Below, piece after piece: positions 19,093 through 28,709 of a DNA stretch of 64,000 nucleotides (positions are counted from its first letter, which is position 1; each line of letters begins with the position of its first letter). The stretch is from an uncultured Paracoccaceae bacterium. Its GTDB lineage: Bacteria > Pseudomonadota > Alphaproteobacteria > Rhodobacterales > Rhodobacteraceae. Location: NCBI GenBank assembly GCA_947497065.1, contig CANMEQ010000003.1, positions 1 to 64,000 of the forward strand. Reading direction: 5' to 3'. The position numbers were made by a program, and so were the translations under genes. Under the pieces are notes generated by a model, which saw only the letters and a list, made by a program, of their open reading frames with translations, was not told the origin of the DNA and did no database searches.

Positions 19093-19530
19093 CTAAGCAT
19101 CCATATCGTAGGTGACCCATTGGGTTGCCACCGCATGCTTGTCGTACAGGCCGCGTGCCCGGGCATTGTCCTGCGCTGTGATCCATCGCACGACGCTGTG
19201 CCCACCATCCGTCGCGAATGATTTTACAGATTTGAGCAACGCGGGCGCAACACCACTGCCCCGTGCCGCAGGCGCCACGAAAAGATCATCAAGATACACA
19301 CCTGTCGCCGCCGCCAAAGGCCGCGCAAAAACACGCACGTGCGCGAAGCCTTGCAAAACATCGTTATCGTCGGCCACAAAACCACTTACCTCGTGATCGG
19401 GATCGGTCAGCCAACCCCAAACACGCGCGCGCATTTCTGGTGTCTGCGGCACCTCATAAAAGTTCGCATAGGCGTGATACAATGCGTCCCACGCTGACCT
19501 GTCCTTCGCCGTGACAGGCCGAACAATCAT
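19093..19530 (-). CDS. GNAT family N-acetyltransferase
   Basis: A 145-residue acetyltransferase. The acetyl-CoA motif is in LFVAPAARGSGVAPALLKSV, followed by the C-terminal VRWITAQDNARARGLYDKH pattern typical of RimI-like GNATs. Its ATG overlaps the lysC stop (ATGA), so it is coupled to aspartokinase. The substrate is unknown. Confidence 0.87.
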   Translation of the reverse strand: MIVRPVTAKDRSAWDALYHAYANFYEVPQTPEMRARVWGWLTDPDHEVSGFVADDNDVLQGFAHVRVFARPLAAATGVYLDDLFVAPAARGSGVAPALLKSVKSFATDGGHSVVRWITAQDNARARGLYDKHAVATQWVTYDMDA

Positions 19531-20765
19531 GCTGCTTTTTCAAGCCCGAACGCATCGTGAAGCGACTGAACCGCCAGCTCCATATACTTACGGTCGATCA
19601 GCACACTGACCTTGATCTCAGACGTGGCGATCACTTTGATGTTCACACCCTCGTCCCGCAATGTCTGGAACATTTTTGCCGCGATACCCGCATGGCTACG
19701 CATGCCGATCCCAACGATAGATACCTTCGCGACCTCTTGATCTGCGACCAGATCGTGGAAATTGATGTCGCCAGCCTCTTTCGCATCCGCCATCGCCTTT
19801 TGCGCGCGTGCGACCTGATCAATCGGGCAAGAGAACGTCATATCTGTGCGGCCCTCTTCCGAGATATTCTGCACGATCATGTCGACGTTCACACCCGCTT
19901 CGGCCAATGGCCCGAAAATGGAGGCCGCAATTCCAGGGCGGTCCGCCACCGAAATAAGGGTCATTTTTGCTTCTTCACGGCTGAAGGCCACACCGGCCAC
20001 GACGTTGGATTCCATAATCTCTTCCTCCGCACAGACAAGCGTTCCCGCCTCGTCAGATTGTTCTTCAAATGAGCTGAGCACCCGCAGGCGCACCTTATAC
20101 CGCATCGCCAATTCAACCGAGCGGGTTTGCAATACCTTCGCACCAAGCGATGCCAATTCCAGCATTTCCTCGAATGCGATCTTATCAAGCTTGCGTGCTT
20201 TGTCCGTCACCCGTGGGTCTGTCGTGTAAACGCCGTCCACATCCGTATAGATATCGCAACGCTCAGCATCAAATGCCGCAGCGAAAGCCACCGCAGTCGT
20301 GTCAGACCCGCCACGACCCAATGTGGTGATCCGGCCCTCGTCGCTGACACCTTGGAAACCGGCAACCACTGCAACCCGCATACCTTCGCCAAACTTGGCC
20401 GTGATATTGTCAGTTGGGATTTCTTCGATACGCGCATTGGAATGGGCATCAGTGGTTTTCACCGGCACCTGCCAGCCCTGCCAGCTGCGCGCGGGCACGT
20501 CCATTTCCTGCAACGTTAACGCCATCAAACCGGCGGTGACGTTTTCACCAGACGAGACAACCGCATCATATTCGCGTGCGTCATACATGGGCGATGTCTC
20601 ACCGACAAAGCCCACCAACTTATTCGTTTCACCGGACATCGCCGAAACGATGACGATCACGTCATAGCCCTTGGCCACTTCGACGCCGACACGTTTCGCC
20701 GCGCGTTTAATCCGGTCCAATGTGGCCACTGATGTGCCACCAAATTTCATCACCAAAACTGGCAT
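19527..20765 (-). CDS. lysC: Aspartate kinase
   Basis: Phosphorylates aspartate at the entry to lysine, threonine, methionine and diaminopimelate synthesis. The kinase N-terminus MPVLVMKFGGTSVATLDRI and the segment CDIYTDVDGVYTTDPR are diagnostic, and two ACT regulatory domains follow (around ISVADRPGIAASIFGPLAEA and VSIVGIGMRSHAGIAAKMF). Its 412-residue length matches the monofunctional lysine/threonine-sensitive class. The thrC gene for a later step of the same pathway lies 4 kb downstream on the same strand. Confidence 0.97.
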   Translation of the reverse strand: MPVLVMKFGGTSVATLDRIKRAAKRVGVEVAKGYDVIVIVSAMSGETNKLVGFVGETSPMYDAREYDAVVSSGENVTAGLMALTLQEMDVPARSWQGWQVPVKTTDAHSNARIEEIPTDNITAKFGEGMRVAVVAGFQGVSDEGRITTLGRGGSDTTAVAFAAAFDAERCDIYTDVDGVYTTDPRVTDKARKLDKIAFEEMLELASLGAKVLQTRSVELAMRYKVRLRVLSSFEEQSDEAGTLVCAEEEIMESNVVAGVAFSREEAKMTLISVADRPGIAASIFGPLAEAGVNVDMIVQNISEEGRTDMTFSCPIDQVARAQKAMADAKEAGDINFHDLVADQEVAKVSIVGIGMRSHAGIAAKMFQTLRDEGVNIKVIATSEIKVSVLIDRKYMELAVQSLHDAFGLEKAA

Positions 20766-20824
20766 AATTCGCCCCTAATCTCAGGTTCGCGCCGTCTTAT
20801 TCTGCGCAGCCGCTTTGTGCAAGC

Positions 20825-22234
20825 TTACCGCGCGCGCAACACGGCACCGGGGTTCAAAATACCGTGCGGATCCAACGCATCCTTGATGGCGCGCATCATC
20901 GCCAGCTTTGCCGGATCGCCGTAGGTTTCCAAATCGCCTACTTTTAGCCGACCAATACCATGCTCCGCACTCACCGACCCACCGAAGGTATGCGCCAGAT
21001 CATGCACTGCCGTCTTGATCGCATCGCGTTGATCCTCATGATCAGCGCGAGAGCGGCCTTTGATGGGAAACACATTGTAGTGCAGGTTCCCATCGCCCAG
21101 ATGGCCAAAACAATTGATCCGGAAGTCCCCGATTTCGGCAATCGCTTTTGGGCCTTGCTTGATAAACTCCGGAATACACGAAATCGGCACAGAAATATCA
21201 TGGGACGACACGGACCCGACGCGCCTGTTCCCTTCAGGGATCATTTCGCGGATCGCCCAAAGATCGCGGGCCTGCTGTACCGATTGTGCGATCACGCCAT
21301 CCGACACCAACGCGCCTGCAGCCTCAAACAGAGTTTCCAACGCCTGCTGTGGCTCCTGCCCGCGCCCAAGACCAATTTTCATCAACACAGACCATTCCGG
21401 TGTCTCCGGGAACGGGCGGCTATAGTCCAATCCCGCTTCATCCAGAAAGTCAAACCCCTGCCGATGCATCAGTTCAAATCCAGAAATCACCTCACCCAAC
21501 TGATCGCCAGCCAAGGCCAACAACGACACCGCTGCGGAGGGATCGGGAACAACAAACAGCGCCGTCGCTTCCTCTGCCGGGCGGGGCATCATCCGCAATG
21601 ATGCGCCTGTGATCACCCCCAAAGTTCCTTCGGATCCAATCATCAAATCACGCAGATCGTAGCCCGTGTTGTCTTTGCGCAATCGGCTCATTCCATTCCA
21701 AATGGTCCCATCCGCCAGCACCACCTCAACACCCAAACACTGCGCACGTGCATTGCCGTACCGGATCACATTCAACCCGCCAGCATTCGTCGCCAGTAAC
21801 CCACCAATGCGCGCCGACCCTTCCGAGGCCAATGAAAGCGGGAACAACCGCCCCAAATCCTCTGCTGCGGCCTGAACATCCGCCAAAATCGCCCCCGCAT
21901 CAACTTCGATTACGTTTTCATCTGCAAAGACAGCCCTGATTTGCGACATGCGCGCCAAAGACAAAACCACAGGCACCGCGCCATCCTGCACAATTTGGCC
22001 GCCGACCAACCCTGTTCCGCCCGAATAGGGAACCACCGGCACCTGCGCCCCGTGGCACGCCTTCATCAACACAGAAACTTCAGCGGTGCTGGCCGGAGAG
22101 ACGATAACGCCCCGCCCCTCCCACCGCCCGCGCGGCTCGGCGAGAAACGGCGTCGGGTCTGCACCGAACGCGGCATCGGGCAAAAGACTGCGCAAATGCG
22201 CGACGAAAGCGGGATCAGCAGATGATAATGTCAT
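20825..22234 (-). CDS. FAD-linked oxidase (GlcD/D-2-hydroxyacid dehydrogenase type)
   Basis: A 469-residue flavoenzyme of the PCMH family. The FAD-binding half includes PVVPYSGGTGLVGGQ and RIGGLLATNAGGLNVIRYGNAR, with TGYDLRDLMIGSEGTLGVIT; the C-terminal half ends in HLGDGNLHYN and SAEHGIGRLK, the metal and substrate-binding residues of D-lactate, glycolate and D-2-hydroxyglutarate dehydrogenases. The exact substrate cannot be told. I start it at ATG 22234 (MTLSSADPAF), preceded by GGAAG. No glcE or glcF partner is adjacent, which favours a single-subunit D-2-hydroxyacid dehydrogenase. Confidence 0.9.
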   Translation of the reverse strand: MTLSSADPAFVAHLRSLLPDAAFGADPTPFLAEPRGRWEGRGVIVSPASTAEVSVLMKACHGAQVPVVPYSGGTGLVGGQIVQDGAVPVVLSLARMSQIRAVFADENVIEVDAGAILADVQAAAEDLGRLFPLSLASEGSARIGGLLATNAGGLNVIRYGNARAQCLGVEVVLADGTIWNGMSRLRKDNTGYDLRDLMIGSEGTLGVITGASLRMMPRPAEEATALFVVPDPSAAVSLLALAGDQLGEVISGFELMHRQGFDFLDEAGLDYSRPFPETPEWSVLMKIGLGRGQEPQQALETLFEAAGALVSDGVIAQSVQQARDLWAIREMIPEGNRRVGSVSSHDISVPISCIPEFIKQGPKAIAEIGDFRINCFGHLGDGNLHYNVFPIKGRSRADHEDQRDAIKTAVHDLAHTFGGSVSAEHGIGRLKVGDLETYGDPAKLAMMRAIKDALDPHGILNPGAVLRAR

Positions 22235-22359
22235 GGGGTGGTTTCTTCCATGCAACGACACGGCACGCAACGGTTGGGCGGGCCTTGGCGACAAAATACC
22301 ACTGTTCAAGCCGAGCTAACGCAAGAAGGCCTACGCACCGTCGCCCACGCCCCAAAGCA

Positions 22360-23193
22360 TTATGGACTGTTCAAAAACCGTGGCTCCAATACGACCACAC
22401 TGCGCTGGGATGGCAGTGTGTCGAGGCTAAACTCAACCGAGGTTACCCCCGTTCGGTCGACACCATATCCGCTGTCTTCCATGTCCGATAGGAATGCATC
22501 CAGCGTGTAACGGCCAAACCAGTGCATCGGGATCACCACAGAGGCGCGTATTCGGTCCAACACCCGCAACAACGATGGGTGGTCCAGCGTCAATCCACCG
22601 TCAACGGCGGCCATCACGATATCCATCCGCCCGAGGGTTGCGTATTGCGCATCCGACAATTCCTGATGCAAATGCCCAAGATGGCCAATGCACAAACCGG
22701 CGGCTTCAAAGACAAAGATCGAGTTTCCATTTGGCGTCGCGCCCCCATATTGGTCACGCGTGTCGGTGTGCACATTGCGGATTAGCATGTCGCCCAAATC
22801 AACATAATGATCCTGCGTCTTGCCACCCTCGGCCCAACCTTTCAGCGCATGCGGAATAGCTGGGTCAGGAAAGGCCGTCCAATGACTGGAATGGGCGTTG
22901 TTCATTGCAACCACATCCGGCTGAAACTCAACATTGCCGACATAACCGGTAAAATCGGTCATGGCATTGGTCCCACCATGGGCTTGGATCAGGAACATTG
23001 AATGATCGACATAGCTGATCCGAACCGTCTGCGCTTCGACAGGTGCCGTAAAATTTGCGCGGTGAAGGTAGGTCACCCCAGGCGCTGACTGCGACAGGGC
23101 AACACAATGCGAGGGAATGCGGTCTTGTGCGGCGGCGACACTGGCCCACAAAACTGCGATTGTTCCTACAAAAAGGCGTTTCCAAAAGAGCAT
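22360..23193 (-). CDS. Exported MBL-fold metallohydrolase-like protein
   Basis: A 277-residue protein with a signal peptide (LFVGTIAVLWASVAAAQ) and a beta-lactamase-fold core similar to UlaG-type proteins (segments HSMFLIQAHGGTNAMTDFTG, FEAAGLCIGHLGHLHQELS, VVIPMHWFG). The usual HxHxDH zinc motif is degenerate: the corresponding position reads MNNAHSSHWT. His residues in IGHLGHLH and PMHWFG remain. So it may bind metal differently or have lost hydrolase activity. Periplasmic location is inferred. Confidence 0.8.
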   Translation of the reverse strand: MLFWKRLFVGTIAVLWASVAAAQDRIPSHCVALSQSAPGVTYLHRANFTAPVEAQTVRISYVDHSMFLIQAHGGTNAMTDFTGYVGNVEFQPDVVAMNNAHSSHWTAFPDPAIPHALKGWAEGGKTQDHYVDLGDMLIRNVHTDTRDQYGGATPNGNSIFVFEAAGLCIGHLGHLHQELSDAQYATLGRMDIVMAAVDGGLTLDHPSLLRVLDRIRASVVIPMHWFGRYTLDAFLSDMEDSGYGVDRTGVTSVEFSLDTLPSQRSVVVLEPRFLNSP

Positions 23194-23237
23194 AGAGAAA
23201 ACGTAAACCGATTCTCTCTATCGCTCCAAATCACACT

Positions 23238-23822
23238 TTACCCGACGTCCGTGCGACCGCGCCTATCATGGCGCAAATTTGCATAGAGCACGTGATTGCG
23301 CCAACGCCCATCAATTTGAAGATAGGCCTGCGCAACGCCTTCGTACTTATAGCCACATTTCTCCAACAGACCGCGTGATGGCGTATTTTCCGGCAAGCAC
23401 CCTGCTTCGATCCGGCTCAGATCCAACGTGTTGAACGAATAGTGGATCACGGCTTCGATCGCTTCGCGCATATATCCCTGACGCGCGAATTGCTCACCGA
23501 TCCAGTATCCCGTTGTCGCCGACTGCGACGGCCCCCGCCGGATATTGTCGAGCGTGATCGCCCCCAAAATGGTGTCGTCCTCGCGGCGGATCAAAAACAA
23601 CGGCACCGCTGTCCCGTTCGTGATGCAGCGTTGCGCCCAATACACCCGCGTCGTGAAGCTTCTGCGGGTCAAATGGTCCGCCATCCACGACGGCTCCCAA
23701 GGCTGTAAAAACTCAGCCGAGTTTTCCCGCAATGCCGCCCATTGTCGATAGTCCGCATGGATCGGCGGACGGAGCGTGAGGCGTTCTGTCTCCAGTCGAA
23801 CCTTGCGCCGCACCTTCAACAT
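23238..23822 (-). CDS. GNAT family N-acetyltransferase (RimJ/RimL type)
   Basis: A 194-residue acetyltransferase whose opening ETERLTLRPPIHADYRQWAAL and acetyl-CoA region GYWIGEQFARQGYMREAIEA match the RimJ/RimL family of ribosomal-protein and amino-acid acetyltransferases. It starts within the stop of the M16 peptidase gene (TAATG) and is last in the thrC operon. Conserved at this place downstream of thrC in many Rhodobacterales, as I recall. Confidence 0.9.
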   Translation of the reverse strand: MLKVRRKVRLETERLTLRPPIHADYRQWAALRENSAEFLQPWEPSWMADHLTRRSFTTRVYWAQRCITNGTAVPLFLIRREDDTILGAITLDNIRRGPSQSATTGYWIGEQFARQGYMREAIEAVIHYSFNTLDLSRIEAGCLPENTPSRGLLEKCGYKYEGVAQAYLQIDGRWRNHVLYANLRHDRRGRTDVG

Positions 23823-25087
23823 TAGGCAACCAATCGTGCCTTGAGGGCATCAAGCTGTGGCGCGTTTTCGACAGGCCCATAAAGCGCCATCGCCGACCCA
23901 GATCGCGTGATCAGCTGCTCGCCAAACGCGCGCACATCGCCGGTTGTGACCGCATCGATACGCGCAATCGTTTCATCAATCGTGGGCACATTGCCCCAAA
24001 TCGCAACCATCCGCGCCAAACGTTCCGCGCGGTTTGATGGGCTTTCCAGCCCCATCAACATGCCCGCTTTCATCTGCGCACGGGCGCGCGCAACTTCTTC
24101 TGCGCTCATATCGTCGGCTGCGCGTTTCAACTCGTCCATGGTCAATCCGGCAAGCTCGCCCAACTGATCGCCCGACGTGCCCGCGTAAACGGTCATCATG
24201 CCCGTATCTGCATAGGCCCCCGCTTGGGCGAAAATGGTGTAGCACAAACCACGGTTCTCGCGCAGCTCTTGGAACAAGCGGGACGACATCCCACCGCCCA
24301 TGGCGATTGCATGAATCTGGGCGGCAAAAATTTGTGGATCGCGGTAATCGGGCCCCTCAAACGCAAGGGCGAAATGCGCTTGCTCCAACCCTTTGACGAC
24401 ACGACGTTCACCGCCCGCAAAGGTTGCTGCCTGCGGCGCATGCGGTTGCGACCGTGGGGGCAAATGCCCGAACAGCTTTTCGGCAAGCGCCAGCAACTCA
24501 TCAGGGTCTACAGCGCCCGCTGCGGACAGGATCATCTGATCTGGACCGTAATGTTCGCCGACAAAATCGGACAGATCCGCACGTGAAAAGCTGCTGACCC
24601 GTTCGCTCGGCCCCAAAATCGTGCGGCCCAGCGGCTGATCCGGGAATGCCTCTTCCTGCAACCAGTCAAAAATCACATCGTCTGGCGTATCATGTGCCTG
24701 ACCGATTTCTTGCAAAATCACACCGCGCTCAACCTCGATCTCAGAGGGATCGAACACAGGGTTCAGCAAAATATCGGCGATTACGTCGAGCGCCAACGAC
24801 ACATCGTTTTCCAAAACCCGCGCGTAATAAGCTGTCATCTCACGAGAGGTATAGGCGTTGATATATCCGCCCACGTCTTCAATGGATTCAGCAATTTGCA
24901 AAGCTGACCGCGTTTTAGTGCCCTTGAACGCCATGTGTTCTAGGAAATGCGCAATGCCATTTTGCTCCGGCCGTTCATGACGCCCGCCTGCCATAACCCA
25001 AATCCCTAAAGACGCAGATTTCAGGCCCGGCATCTGTTCGGTCACAATCCGAAAGCCGTTGGACAACGTGTGCTGTTGGACGGTCAC
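23822..25087 (-). CDS. M16 family zinc peptidase
   Basis: A 421-residue pitrilysin-family peptidase related to the beta subunit of mitochondrial processing peptidase. The inverted zinc motif HFLEHMAFKGT lies near residue 45, with the downstream Glu in the ERGVILQEIGQ region, and the C-terminal half has the Gly-rich AMGGGMSSRLFQELRENRGLCY. A complete active site suggests a working cytoplasmic or periplasmic protease; the substrate is unknown. ATGA overlap with thrC couples their translation. Confidence 0.95.
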   Translation of the reverse strand: MTVQQHTLSNGFRIVTEQMPGLKSASLGIWVMAGGRHERPEQNGIAHFLEHMAFKGTKTRSALQIAESIEDVGGYINAYTSREMTAYYARVLENDVSLALDVIADILLNPVFDPSEIEVERGVILQEIGQAHDTPDDVIFDWLQEEAFPDQPLGRTILGPSERVSSFSRADLSDFVGEHYGPDQMILSAAGAVDPDELLALAEKLFGHLPPRSQPHAPQAATFAGGERRVVKGLEQAHFALAFEGPDYRDPQIFAAQIHAIAMGGGMSSRLFQELRENRGLCYTIFAQAGAYADTGMMTVYAGTSGDQLGELAGLTMDELKRAADDMSAEEVARARAQMKAGMLMGLESPSNRAERLARMVAIWGNVPTIDETIARIDAVTTGDVRAFGEQLITRSGSAMALYGPVENAPQLDALKARLVA

Positions 25088-26472
25088 TTAGAAATCCGTT
25101 CTTTGATCAGTGTTTGCAGTGCCGCCAGATCATTAGGAACCCGCGTGACACGTTCGTCCCGCTCATACAGGTCGGCCATATGCGGGGGCAAGGGTGGGTG
25201 TTGGCCTGTCGCTTTTTCCACCGCAGCCGGGAATTTCGCGGGATGCGCGGTTGCCAATGTGATCATCGGTACGTCCGATTGGAACGCATCGCCCACTTTC
25301 ACACCAACAGCTGAATGCGGGCACAACACTTCGCCAGAACGTGTCAGTTCCGATGTGATCGCTGCATATGTTTCCTCTTCGGACGCACGGCCCGATGCGA
25401 ACGTATCGCGCAACATATCAATCGCGCCTTGGCTGATGGTAAACGATCCCTTGGTTTTCAGATCATCCATCTGCTCTGCCACTGTCGCGCCATCGCGCCC
25501 GTAGGCTTCAAAAAGCGCGCGTTCAAAATTGGAAGAGACCTGAATATCCATCGACGGGCTGATCGACGGCACAACGCCCTCTTTCACTTGCGCACCGGTT
25601 TCAAGCGTGCGGTGCAAGATGTCGTTTTGGTTGGTCGCGATCACCAATCTCTCAATGGGCAGGCCCATACGTTTGGCAATGTAGCCCGCAAAAATATCGC
25701 CAAAATTACCTGTCGGCACAGTAAAGCTGACCTTGCGGTGCGGTGCGCCCAACGCCACTGCAGAGCTGAAGAAATACACAACCTGCGCCAAAACACGGCC
25801 CCAGTTGATGGAGTTCACACCTGCCAAATTCACGCCATCGCGGAATTCGAAATCGTTGAACATGTCTTTAAGGGCCGCCTGACAATCGTCAAAATCACCA
25901 TCCACCGCCAAGGCATGCACATTGTCTTCCACCGGGGTTGTCATTTGGCGACGCTGCACCTCGGACACCCGACCATGTGGAAACAAGATGAACACATCCA
26001 CGTTGTTCAACCCGCGAAACGCCTCAATCGCAGCAGACCCTGTGTCGCCCGATGTGGCCCCCACGATCGTAATCCGTTTACCGGACCGCGTGAGCGAGGC
26101 TTGGAACATCTGACCGATCAACTGCATGGCGAAATCTTTGAACGCCAATGTCGGGCCATGAAACAGCTCCAGTAGGAAATGGTTGTTATCCAGCTGCTTC
26201 AGCGGCGCGCGCGCAGCGTGGTTGAACCCAGCGTAAGCCGTCTCAATCAGTTTGCGAAATTCATCATCACTGAAGGTGTCGCCAATAAAGGGGCGCATCA
26301 CGGCATAGGCCACATCTTCGTAAGACTGGCCTGCCATCGCGGCAATCTGAGCATGGCTGAGCTGCGGAATTTCGTCGGGCACATACAACCCGCCATCTCG
26401 CGCCAAACCTGTCATCATCGCCTCTTCGAATGTCAGTTCGGGAGCGGCTCCGCGGGTGGAGACATATTTCAT
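25084..26472 (-). CDS. thrC: Threonine synthase
   Basis: PLP enzyme converting O-phosphohomoserine to threonine. The PLP-lysine motif ELFHGPTLAFKDFAMQ is present, with the phosphate-binding VGATSGDTGSAAIEAF and VPTGNFGDIFAGY. At 462 residues it belongs to the long class-II type. The start is ATG 26472 (MKYVSTRG), which follows GAAAGAAGACTGAT at the SURF1 end; an alternative start 33 bases upstream would lie inside SURF1. Operon position: after SURF1, before the M16 peptidase. Confidence 0.97.
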   Translation of the reverse strand: MKYVSTRGAAPELTFEEAMMTGLARDGGLYVPDEIPQLSHAQIAAMAGQSYEDVAYAVMRPFIGDTFSDDEFRKLIETAYAGFNHAARAPLKQLDNNHFLLELFHGPTLAFKDFAMQLIGQMFQASLTRSGKRITIVGATSGDTGSAAIEAFRGLNNVDVFILFPHGRVSEVQRRQMTTPVEDNVHALAVDGDFDDCQAALKDMFNDFEFRDGVNLAGVNSINWGRVLAQVVYFFSSAVALGAPHRKVSFTVPTGNFGDIFAGYIAKRMGLPIERLVIATNQNDILHRTLETGAQVKEGVVPSISPSMDIQVSSNFERALFEAYGRDGATVAEQMDDLKTKGSFTISQGAIDMLRDTFASGRASEEETYAAITSELTRSGEVLCPHSAVGVKVGDAFQSDVPMITLATAHPAKFPAAVEKATGQHPPLPPHMADLYERDERVTRVPNDLAALQTLIKERISK

Positions 26473-26473
26473 A

Positions 26474-27169
26474 TCAGTCTTCTTTCTCGGTTTTAGGTTT
26501 GGCATTGCGCAAAGTGCGAATGACGTAAAACACGGTCATCGCCCCCCACACAACCGCCAAAAGCAACCATGTGATGGCATATTCCAGATGGTCGTTTTTA
26601 ATGTTGCGCGTATCCACCGCCAATGGCGTCAGACGGGGATCATAGTCGCTTGCGGCAGCAAGTTGAACCAACACGGGTTCGGTATTCAATACCAACGCCA
26701 TGGCAGGCACGTCGCGGGCGTACCATTCGTCGCCTTGGGGCGGCTGGCCCTGCGGATCGTCCGGCCAAATCAAATTGCCCTGCACTGTGATGGTTTGAAC
26801 CATCGGGGCCATTGCCTGCGCTTGCGCGTCATTGATTTCCAACAGGCCTTGATCCACCATCACGCGGCGCCCCCCTGTTGTCTCGAACGCAGAAATGATG
26901 TGGTGTCCTGTGCCAGCCGCGGTCCCTGAATCAAGTACACGCAACTCTTCACCGGTGGGTTGGCCTTCAAAAATGACGGAAAGATAGTTGTCCGTATCCG
27001 GGTCCGGCATAGCTGACAGCGGCACCGGTGGCGCGTCCAGCTTTGCGCGAATTTCGGTCAGAACCCCCTCTTTCCACTCCAACCGCTGAAACTGCCAATG
27101 GGCCAGCCACAGCAACGTCGCCAAACCGCCCATACCGACGATCAAAGGGAAGAGTAGATTTCGCATCAT
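26474..27169 (-). CDS. SURF1 family cytochrome oxidase assembly protein
   Basis: A 231-residue protein with two terminal transmembrane segments (residues about 5-22 and near 205-225) around a periplasmic domain, the SURF1 design. The motifs HWQFQRLEWKEG near the N-terminus and RVMVDQGLLEIND and NDHLEYAITWLLLA near the end are typical. SURF1 helps heme a insertion into subunit I of aa3 oxidase. It lies directly after the cox genes but beyond a terminator-like hairpin. Confidence 0.92.
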   Translation of the reverse strand: MMRNLLFPLIVGMGGLATLLWLAHWQFQRLEWKEGVLTEIRAKLDAPPVPLSAMPDPDTDNYLSVIFEGQPTGEELRVLDSGTAAGTGHHIISAFETTGGRRVMVDQGLLEINDAQAQAMAPMVQTITVQGNLIWPDDPQGQPPQGDEWYARDVPAMALVLNTEPVLVQLAAASDYDPRLTPLAVDTRNIKNDHLEYAITWLLLAVVWGAMTVFYVIRTLRNAKPKTEKED

Positions 27170-27201
27170 GGGGTCCTGATAACGGGTCCTGAATTTGTAA
27201 A

Positions 27202-27227
27202 ACGCGCGAGGTTTTCACCCCGCGCGT
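27202..27227 (-). terminator. Hairpin terminator after ctaE (cytochrome oxidase subunit III)
   Basis: On the minus strand, ACGCGCGGGGT-GAAA-ACCTCGCGCGT forms an 11-base-pair stem with one mismatch (G opposite T at the centre) and is followed by TTTTACAAATT. It resembles a leaky intrinsic terminator separating the oxidase genes from SURF1-thrC. Confidence 0.65.
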
Positions 27228-27282
27228 CTTGTCGTGTCAGTTAGCTAAGGTCAAGCGGCAGACGCCATCCCCTGCCCAAACG

Positions 27283-28086
27283 TTACTGGCCCCAAACGTA
27301 GACGGCTGCGAACAAGAACAACCAAACAACGTCAACAAAGTGCCAGTACCAAGCGGCGGCTTCGAACCCAACGTGACGTTCGGCGGTGAAGTGCCCGCGA
27401 CGCACACGCAGGTAGCAGATGAACAGGAAGATTGTGCCAACGATCACGTGGAAACCGTGGAACCCTGTCGCCATAAAGAAGTTCGCGCCATAGATGTTGC
27501 CCGCAAGGCCAAAGGCCGCGTGGCTGTATTCGTAAGCTTGGAAGAACGTAAACACGACACCCAAAACTACGGCCAAGATCAAACCGGTTTTCACATCTTC
27601 GCGGTTGTCTTCATGGGCCAATGCATGGTGCGCCCAAGTCGCAGCAGCACCGGAGCACAACAGGATCAAGGTGTTGATCAGCGGCAGGTGCCATGGGTCG
27701 AATGTCTCGATGCCTACTGGCGGGAATTGACCGTCGATTGCAGGCGATTGTGGGCCCATCGGGTACATCGCGTGTTTGAAGAACGACCAGAACCATGCGG
27801 CAAAGAACATGACTTCGGACATGATGAACATGATGAAGCCGTAGCGCAGGCCAATTACAACAACCGGTGTGTGATCGCCTTGGTGGCTTTCAACAATCAC
27901 CTCAGCCCACCACGCATACATGCAGTACAAAACACCTACAAAGCCCATCAGGAACATGTAGGGGCTGCTGTTGTTATCCATCCAGATAACACCACCGAAC
28001 AGCATGAAGAACACAGCAACACTGGTCATCAGAGGCCAGATAGACGGCGGTAGAATATGGAAATCGTGGTTCTTATCGTGGGCCAT
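27283..28086 (-). CDS. ctaE: Cytochrome c oxidase subunit III
   Basis: A 267-residue protein with seven transmembrane segments typical of subunit III of aa3-type oxidases (motifs [32 protein letters not shown]-like [32 protein letters not shown] and [16 protein letters not shown]). It stabilises subunit I and its proton uptake path. The gene is last before a hairpin terminator. Also known as coxC. Subunit I is not in the window and must be encoded elsewhere. Confidence 0.97.
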   Translation of the reverse strand: MAHDKNHDFHILPPSIWPLMTSVAVFFMLFGGVIWMDNNSSPYMFLMGFVGVLYCMYAWWAEVIVESHQGDHTPVVVIGLRYGFIMFIMSEVMFFAAWFWSFFKHAMYPMGPQSPAIDGQFPPVGIETFDPWHLPLINTLILLCSGAAATWAHHALAHEDNREDVKTGLILAVVLGVVFTFFQAYEYSHAAFGLAGNIYGANFFMATGFHGFHVIVGTIFLFICYLRVRRGHFTAERHVGFEAAAWYWHFVDVVWLFLFAAVYVWGQ

Positions 28087-28112
28087 GAGCTTGTTCCCTT
28101 ACGGCGTTGGTC

Positions 28113-28709
28113 TTAGTTCAATTCAGTTGGCTGGTTGAGATCCAGCGCGGCTTGTTGGTCGGGTGGGGTATCGTTTCTGTGAAACGTATATCCCAATGTA
28201 ATCGTGTGCACATACTGCCCTTCGCGATCATCGACGATTGCGGGATCGACGAAGAAGGTGACAGGCATGCTGATCGTTTCGCCCGGTTGTAGCACCTGCT
28301 GTTCAAAGCAGAAACAATCGATTTTGTCGAAAAACGCACCCGCTTCGTAGGGGGCCACGTTGTAGGAGGCCGCGCCCCAGATGGGTTCATCCGTAGGGTT
28401 CGTAGCTTCATAAAACGCCAAAGCCGTCTCGCCGATGCGGACGTCCATCTCGCGCTGAATCGGTTTGAAATCCCATGGCATATCGCGTGCAACAGCACTG
28501 TCGAACCGGATGGTTATCGTCTCATCAAGGATCGTGTCAGAGCCGCCAGCCACAACATTTGTAGCGCCGCCAAAGCCGGTCACACGGCAAAACCAATCGT
28601 AAAACGGAACAGAGGCCCAAGCCAAACCGCCCATCAACACGACAACGCTCACCGCCTGCGCGGCTGTCCGGTTCGGACCTTCAGGAATTTTTCCAAACGG
28701 ATTGAACAT
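28113..28709 (-). CDS. ctaG: Cytochrome c oxidase assembly protein CtaG (Cox11 type)
   Basis: Copper chaperone that delivers CuB to subunit I. One N-terminal membrane anchor (VSVVVLMGGLAWASVPFY) leads into the periplasmic domain; the copper motif appears as DKIDCFCFEQQVL with the CFCF pair, the hallmark of the Cox11 family. 198 residues, normal. Its ATG overlaps the stop of the small upstream gene (TGATG). Confidence 0.96.
   Translation of the reverse strand: MFNPFGKIPEGPNRTAAQAVSVVVLMGGLAWASVPFYDWFCRVTGFGGATNVVAGGSDTILDETITIRFDSAVARDMPWDFKPIQREMDVRIGETALAFYEATNPTDEPIWGAASYNVAPYEAGAFFDKIDCFCFEQQVLQPGETISMPVTFFVDPAIVDDREGQYVHTITLGYTFHRNDTPPDQQAALDLNQPTELN

Noticed and set aside
25315-26175. 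286-residue plus-strand frame opposite thrC
   Set aside because: Antisense to thrC; His/Arg/Cys-rich with no domain signature.
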